Origin: CAZRIP01 sp964600165
GTDB lineage: Bacteria > Elusimicrobiota > Elusimicrobia > UBA1565 > UBA9628
Length of the DNA stretch: 16,324 nucleotides
Direction: 5' to 3'
Assembly (NCBI GenBank): GCA_964600165.1
Contig: CAZRIP010000090.1
Span: 1 to 16,324, forward strand
The position numbers were made by a program, and so were the translations under genes. Below the pieces are notes generated by a model. The model saw only the letters and a list, made by a program, of their open reading frames with translations, ran no database searches and was not told the DNA's origin. Numbering within the stretch: the stretch's first letter is position 1; each line of letters opens with the position of its first letter. This document shows positions 12,919 through 16,324 of this stretch, piece after piece.

Positions 12919-14112
12919 ATGCGAGTCACGCTGGCTCTTTGCGCGCTGCTGCTCTGCTGCGCCGCGCGCGCGGCCGTCGTCGAAGGTCCGATCGAGGCCC
13001 CCGAGATTCCGGCGCTGCCCGCCACGCTCGTCCCCCAATCGGGCGCGCCCAATCTCGCCGACGCGCTGTCCTCGCCGCTGACGGCGGCTTCGATCGAGGC
13101 GGCGGTCCCGGCCTCCGTGCTCCCCGCGCTCTCCGCGGCCGCCGCGAGTCTCGACGCCGCGCGAGGAGAGGCGGGATCCAGCCAGGCGGCGCAAGCTCAC
13201 GCGGCCCAGGCCTCGGCGCGGCGCGCGGCCGACGGGATCACGGCGAAAGCCGGTCCTGAAGCGGCTTTCGGCCAGGTCTTCGACGGCAATTTCGAGAAAG
13301 GTTCGATCGAGGCCGAGCTCGCCGCGCCGATGCCGGGCCGCGACGGCAACGTCGCTCTCTCGAAGATCGACACCTCCTACGACGGTAAGCTGACCAAGAA
13401 GAAAGCGGGAAAGAAGCTCGCCGAGGACCGCGCGGCGCTCGACGACTACCAACAGAAGATCTTCGCCGACAAGAAGAACAAGATCCTGTTCGTGCTCCAA
13501 GGCATGGACACGGGCGGCAAGGACGGCATCATCAAGCACGTCTTGAAGGGCCTGAGCCCGCAGGGCTTCAAGATCAGCGGCTTCAAGCCGCCCACGGAGG
13601 AGGAGGCGGGCCACGACTTCCTCTGGCGCATCAAGAAAGCCCTGGGCGGCCCGGGCCAGATCACCGTGTTCAACCGCTCGCACTACGAGGACGCGCTCGT
13701 GCCGATCGCCAAGGGTACGCTTCCTCTCTCCGAGATCGACCGGCGCATCGCCGCGGTGAATCAGTTCGAGAAGGAGCTCACCGACGACGGCTGGACGATC
13801 GTCAAGGTGTTCCTGCACGTCTCGAAGGAGAAGAACTGGGAGCGCCTGGAAGAGCGGCGCACGAACCCGAAGAAGCAGTGGAAGCTTTCTCCCGCTGATC
13901 TCGTCTCCAGACAGAACTGGGAGAAGAACCAGAAGGCCTACGAGTACGTGATCGCGCGGACGAACACGCCCTACGCGCCGTGGTTCATCGTGCCCGCCGA
14001 TAAGAAGTGGTACCGCAACTACGCCGTCGGCCGGCTCTACAAGCGCGCGCTCAAGCGCCTGCACCCGCGCTGGCCGAAGCCCAAGGACCTGCCCAAGCGC
14101 ATCCCGAAGTAA
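12919..14112 (+). CDS. ppk2: Polyphosphate kinase 2 (PPK2) with N-terminal signal peptide and Ala/Pro-rich arm
   Basis: A 397-residue protein. PPK2 enzymes move phosphate between polyphosphate and nucleotides (ADP/ATP, GDP/GTP or NMP). The kinase core begins near residue 138 with a normal length of about 260 residues. It has Walker A GMDTGGKDG (195-203, K201) and Walker B-like FNRSHYED (251-258), then conserved Trp/Arg-rich lid and C-terminal blocks (ERLEERRTNPKKQWKLSP, WFIVPADKKWYRNYAVGRL). The wording resembles the class III group. Unusually the core is preceded by a signal peptide (1-18, ending A-A-R-A) and an Ala-rich arm holding EGPIEAP (22-28). ATG 13330 (M138) could start a plain cytosolic enzyme but has no clear ribosome site or promoter, whereas ATG 12919 has a -10 at the right distance. 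If exported, the nucleotide supply outside the cytoplasm is unexplained. Confidence 0.93.
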   Translation: MRVTLALCALLLCCAARAAVVEGPIEAPEIPALPATLVPQSGAPNLADALSSPLTAASIEAAVPASVLPALSAAAASLDAARGEAGSSQAAQAHAAQASARRAADGITAKAGPEAAFGQVFDGNFEKGSIEAELAAPMPGRDGNVALSKIDTSYDGKLTKKKAGKKLAEDRAALDDYQQKIFADKKNKILFVLQGMDTGGKDGIIKHVLKGLSPQGFKISGFKPPTEEEAGHDFLWRIKKALGGPGQITVFNRSHYEDALVPIAKGTLPLSEIDRRIAAVNQFEKELTDDGWTIVKVFLHVSKEKNWERLEERRTNPKKQWKLSPADLVSRQNWEKNQKAYEYVIARTNTPYAPWFIVPADKKWYRNYAVGRLYKRALKRLHPRWPKPKDLPKRIPK

Positions 14113-14147
14113 CGCGCGCCAAGACTCTGGCGTCGACGACGGTCGCG

Positions 14148-14156
14148 TGCTATACT
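14148..14156 (+). promoter_or_regulatory. Extended -10-like element (TGCTATACT) upstream of the haemagglutinin-like gene
   Basis: A near-consensus TGn-TATACT. It ends only 1 nt before ATG 14158, so a transcript from it would start about 14163 and miss that ATG. Either the promoter serves a later start (for example GTG 14185) or the match is fortuitous. Confidence 0.45.
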
Positions 14157-14157
14157 T

Positions 14158-16324
14158 ATGCGACCTCAAATCCTGCTCAAATTTGTGCCCTCACTCCTAA
14201 ACGCCCTGAGTAAGCGCCTCAAAAGCGTCGCCCAAAAAGGCCTTAGCGTTTTCTTGGCGTCGGCGATCGCCGTTCCGTTCCCGCTCTGGGCGAACCCTCA
14301 CGGGGGGCAGGTCGTCTCGGGCATCGCCAACATCATCCGGTCCGGCCAAACGTTAACGGTCCAGCAGGTCTCAAACCTCGCCATCATCGATTGGCGCAGC
14401 TTCTCGATCCGGACCGGGCAGACCACGCAGTTCCTTCAGCCTTCGTCCGCCTCGGCCGTGCTCAATCGCGTCGTCGGAGGCGATCCCTCCGCGATCTACG
14501 GCACGCTGCGGGCCAACGGCAAGGTGTTCTTGCTCAACCCCAACGGCATCGTCGTGGGCCCGACGGGCGTCATCAACACCCAGAGCTTCGTCGGCTCCAC
14601 GCTCGACCTCGACAACGCGCAGTTCCTCGCCGGAGGCCCCCTGCTGTTTCGCGGCGACTCTCAGGCGGCCCTTATTAATGAAGGAAGGATCGCCGCGCTG
14701 GGCGGCGACGTCTTTCTGATCGCGCACGCCGTCCAGAATACCGGCGCGATCGGCGCTCCGCAAGGGACGGCGGCCTTGGCGGCCGGCTCTGAAGTGCTTT
14801 TTAATCCCGCGGGCCAGGAGCACGTCTTCGTCCAGGCGGGCGGCAGCCCGGCGGACGTCGGCGTGGACCAGAAAGGAAGCATCCAGGCGGCCAGCGCGGA
14901 GCTCAAGGCCGCGGGAGGCAACGTCTACGGCCTGGCGGTCAACAATGAAGGGCTCGTCCAAGCCGACGGCGTGCGCAGCGAGGACGGTCACGTCTACCTG
15001 ACGGCCGACGGAGGCTCGGTCGCCAACTCGGGAACGATCGTCGCGACGCGCGGCGATCGGGGCGGCGACGTCCAGATCACGGCGGACAAGATCGACCTCA
15101 AGAGCGGCTCGCTGATCGACGTGAGCGGCGTCGCGGGCGGCGGAACGGCCGCCATCGGCGGCGGCGAGCACGGCGCCGATGCGAGCCTTCCGGACGCCTC
15201 CTATACCACCGTCGAGGCCGGCGCGACGATCAAGGCGGACGCGCTCGCCGGCGGCGACGGCGGCAAGATCGTGGTCTGGTCCAACGACGGCACCGATTTC
15301 CAAGGCCTCGTCAGCGCGCGCGGCGGCGCGTCGGGCGGCGACGGCGGCTTCGCCGAGGTCTCCGGCGAGAAGAGGCTCTCTTTCAGTGGAAGCGCGGCCC
15401 TCGGCGCGCCCGCCGGCAAGGCCGGGACGCTCCTGCTCGACCCCGAGAACCTCACCATCCAGACCGCCGGACCCGACACGCCGGGGGCTTGCGTCGGCAG
15501 CGCGTGCACGAGCAACGCCGACGACTCCATTTTGACGGTGGCGACGCTCCAGGGCTTGCTCGCCGGCGGCAGCGACGTCGTCGTGCAGACGGCGAGCGGG
15601 GCTCCCGGCGCGCAAGCGGGCAATCTGGAGGTCGCCAACGCCGTCAGCTGGTCGAGCGGGAACAACCTGACGCTGCAGGCCTTCGGCAACCTGCAGACCG
15701 ACGCGGGAGCCTCGATCAGCAACGGCGGCGCGGGCGGGTTGACTCTGGTCGCGGGCAACGGCGGAGGCGCGGGAGCGATCTCGCTCGGAGCGTCCATCGC
15801 GATGACGGGCGGCTCCGTCAACGTCACGGCCCACGGCGGCGGCATCACGGGCTCGGCGGCGTCGACGGTCAACAGCGGCGGCGGCGGGGTCTCCTTCACG
15901 GTCGACGCGGGCCAATTGAACACGCTCGGCGCGGGCGTCACCTCGGGCGCCGGGGCGCAAACGTATTCCGGACCGGCGGCGCTCGGAGCCGACGTCACGC
16001 TTTCCGGCTCGGGCGGCATCACGTTCAACGGCGCGCTCGACGGCGGGCAGGCGCTGACGCTGACGACGAGCGGCGGCGCCGCGACCTTCAACGCGGCGGT
16101 GGGCGGCGGTACGGCGTTGACGAGCGTGAGCAAGGACGCCGGCGGGACGCTGGCGTTCAACGGCGGCGCGGTGACGACGACGGGCGGGCAGACCTACGGC
16201 GGCCCGGTGACGCTCGGCGCCGACACGACGTTGGCGAGCACGGGCAGCGGCGCGATCAATCTTGCCGGTACGGTCAACGGCGCGCACGCCCTGACGGTCA
16301 ACACGGGCGGCGCGACGACCTTCG
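14158..16324 (+). CDS. Filamentous haemagglutinin-like two-partner secretion exoprotein (TpsA), partial at the 3' end
   Basis: The first 722 residues of a large surface or secreted protein. A long signal peptide (1-45) with a basic, extended N-region (KRLKSVAQK) ends in PLWA before NPHGG. A TPS/haemagg_act domain follows (about 46-150), with the signature YGTLRANGKVFLLNPNGIV; its NPNGI is at 127-131. Next come glycine-rich beta-helix repeats with SLIDVSG, GGKIVVW, SARGG and GGFAEVSG, then KAGTLLLDPENLTI, typical of this family. A tandem repeat of about 77 residues begins at 15958. Such proteins cross the outer membrane through a dedicated TpsB (FhaC-like) barrel, which is not in this window. 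The start is the first ATG after an in-frame stop at 14110-14112, but GTG 14185 is also possible. Likely roles are adhesion or biofilm formation; the ligand is unknown. Confidence 0.9.
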   Translation, partial: MRPQILLKFVPSLLNALSKRLKSVAQKGLSVFLASAIAVPFPLWANPHGGQVVSGIANIIRSGQTLTVQQVSNLAIIDWRSFSIRTGQTTQFLQPSSASAVLNRVVGGDPSAIYGTLRANGKVFLLNPNGIVVGPTGVINTQSFVGSTLDLDNAQFLAGGPLLFRGDSQAALINEGRIAALGGDVFLIAHAVQNTGAIGAPQGTAALAAGSEVLFNPAGQEHVFVQAGGSPADVGVDQKGSIQAASAELKAAGGNVYGLAVNNEGLVQADGVRSEDGHVYLTADGGSVANSGTIVATRGDRGGDVQITADKIDLKSGSLIDVSGVAGGGTAAIGGGEHGADASLPDASYTTVEAGATIKADALAGGDGGKIVVWSNDGTDFQGLVSARGGASGGDGGFAEVSGEKRLSFSGSAALGAPAGKAGTLLLDPENLTIQTAGPDTPGACVGSACTSNADDSILTVATLQGLLAGGSDVVVQTASGAPGAQAGNLEVANAVSWSSGNNLTLQAFGNLQTDAGASISNGGAGGLTLVAGNGGGAGAISLGASIAMTGGSVNVTAHGGGITGSAASTVNSGGGGVSFTVDAGQLNTLGAGVTSGAGAQTYSGPAALGADVTLSGSGGITFNGALDGGQALTLTTSGGAATFNAAVGGGTALTSVSKDAGGTLAFNGGAVTTTGGQTYGGPVTLGADTTLASTGSGAINLAGTVNGAHALTVNTGGATTF
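15958..16324 (+). repeat. Start of a tandem repeat (about 77 residues, 231 bp) in the haemagglutinin-like protein
   Basis: Unit 1 begins QTYSGPAALGADVTL at 15958 and unit 2 begins QTYGGPVTLGADTTL at 16189, exactly 231 bp later. Each continues with a G-x-A-L-T-[LV]-x-T stretch. Unit 2 is cut by the window edge, so the copy number cannot be seen. Confidence 0.7.

Noticed and set aside
12940..12963. Possible lipoprotein signal (LLLCC) in the PPK2 leader
   Set aside because: The residue before each Cys is not the Gly/Ala/Ser of a lipobox, and a normal signal peptidase I site (A-R-A) follows directly.
14371..16287. A 638-codon open frame on the minus strand opposite the haemagglutinin-like gene
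   Set aside because: The sense strand has the TPS signature NPNGI and beta-helix repeats. The antisense product is Arg/Ala/Asp-rich with no recognisable motif.
15958..16324. CRISPR-like or DNA-level repeat array
   Set aside because: The 231-bp periodicity keeps frame and is conserved mainly at the protein level. It is a beta-helix repeat inside a coding region.

Overview
This is a GC-rich stretch of chromosome with dense, tightly packed genes. It appears to come from a Gram-negative (diderm) bacterium. Outer-envelope genes support that: an LpxL-type lipid A acyltransferase, a PorV/PorQ-type outer-membrane barrel, a PBP1b-type peptidoglycan synthase and a two-partner-secretion adhesin. I see no rRNA, tRNA, CRISPR array, phage gene or transposase. 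The mix of a PorV-like barrel, a FlgD-Ig C-terminal domain and Ala/Pro-rich exported enzymes fits a deep-branching diderm such as Elusimicrobiota, but that placement is a low-confidence inference.

Left part (1-4791, minus strand): a ferritin-like diiron protein and an LpxL/HtrB-family acyltransferase overlap by 4 bp. They are followed by a Clp AAA+ unfoldase that runs off the left edge. The unfoldase has a signal peptide, an Ala/Pro-rich arm and a hydrophobic segment in front of two ATPase modules, plus an IGF tripeptide where ClpP-dependent unfoldases dock ClpP. The simplest reading is a membrane-tethered Clp machine.

Middle (4827-10938): a GNAT acetyltransferase and a small membrane protein lie on the plus strand. 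They converge on a four-gene minus-strand operon with touching or overlapping ends: GIY-YIG protein, secreted propeller/FlgD-Ig protein, PorV-like barrel, PBP1b-like synthase. Upstream of it, beyond a perfect 33-bp palindrome, is an exported two-HKD phospholipase D-family protein.

Right part (12358-16324, plus strand): a small four-helix membrane protein, a polyphosphate kinase 2 that carries a signal peptide, and the N-terminal 722 residues of a filamentous-haemagglutinin-like exoprotein that runs off the right edge.

Two cross-cutting signals stand out. First, six genes with their own upstream spacer have a TANNNT -10-like hexamer 6-8 nt before the start codon and no Shine-Dalgarno sequence, the signature of leaderless transcripts. 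Second, the exported Clp and PPK2 proteins share the motif E-x-P-[VI]-E-A-P a few residues after their signal peptides, although both belong to nucleotide-dependent families normally found in the cytoplasm.
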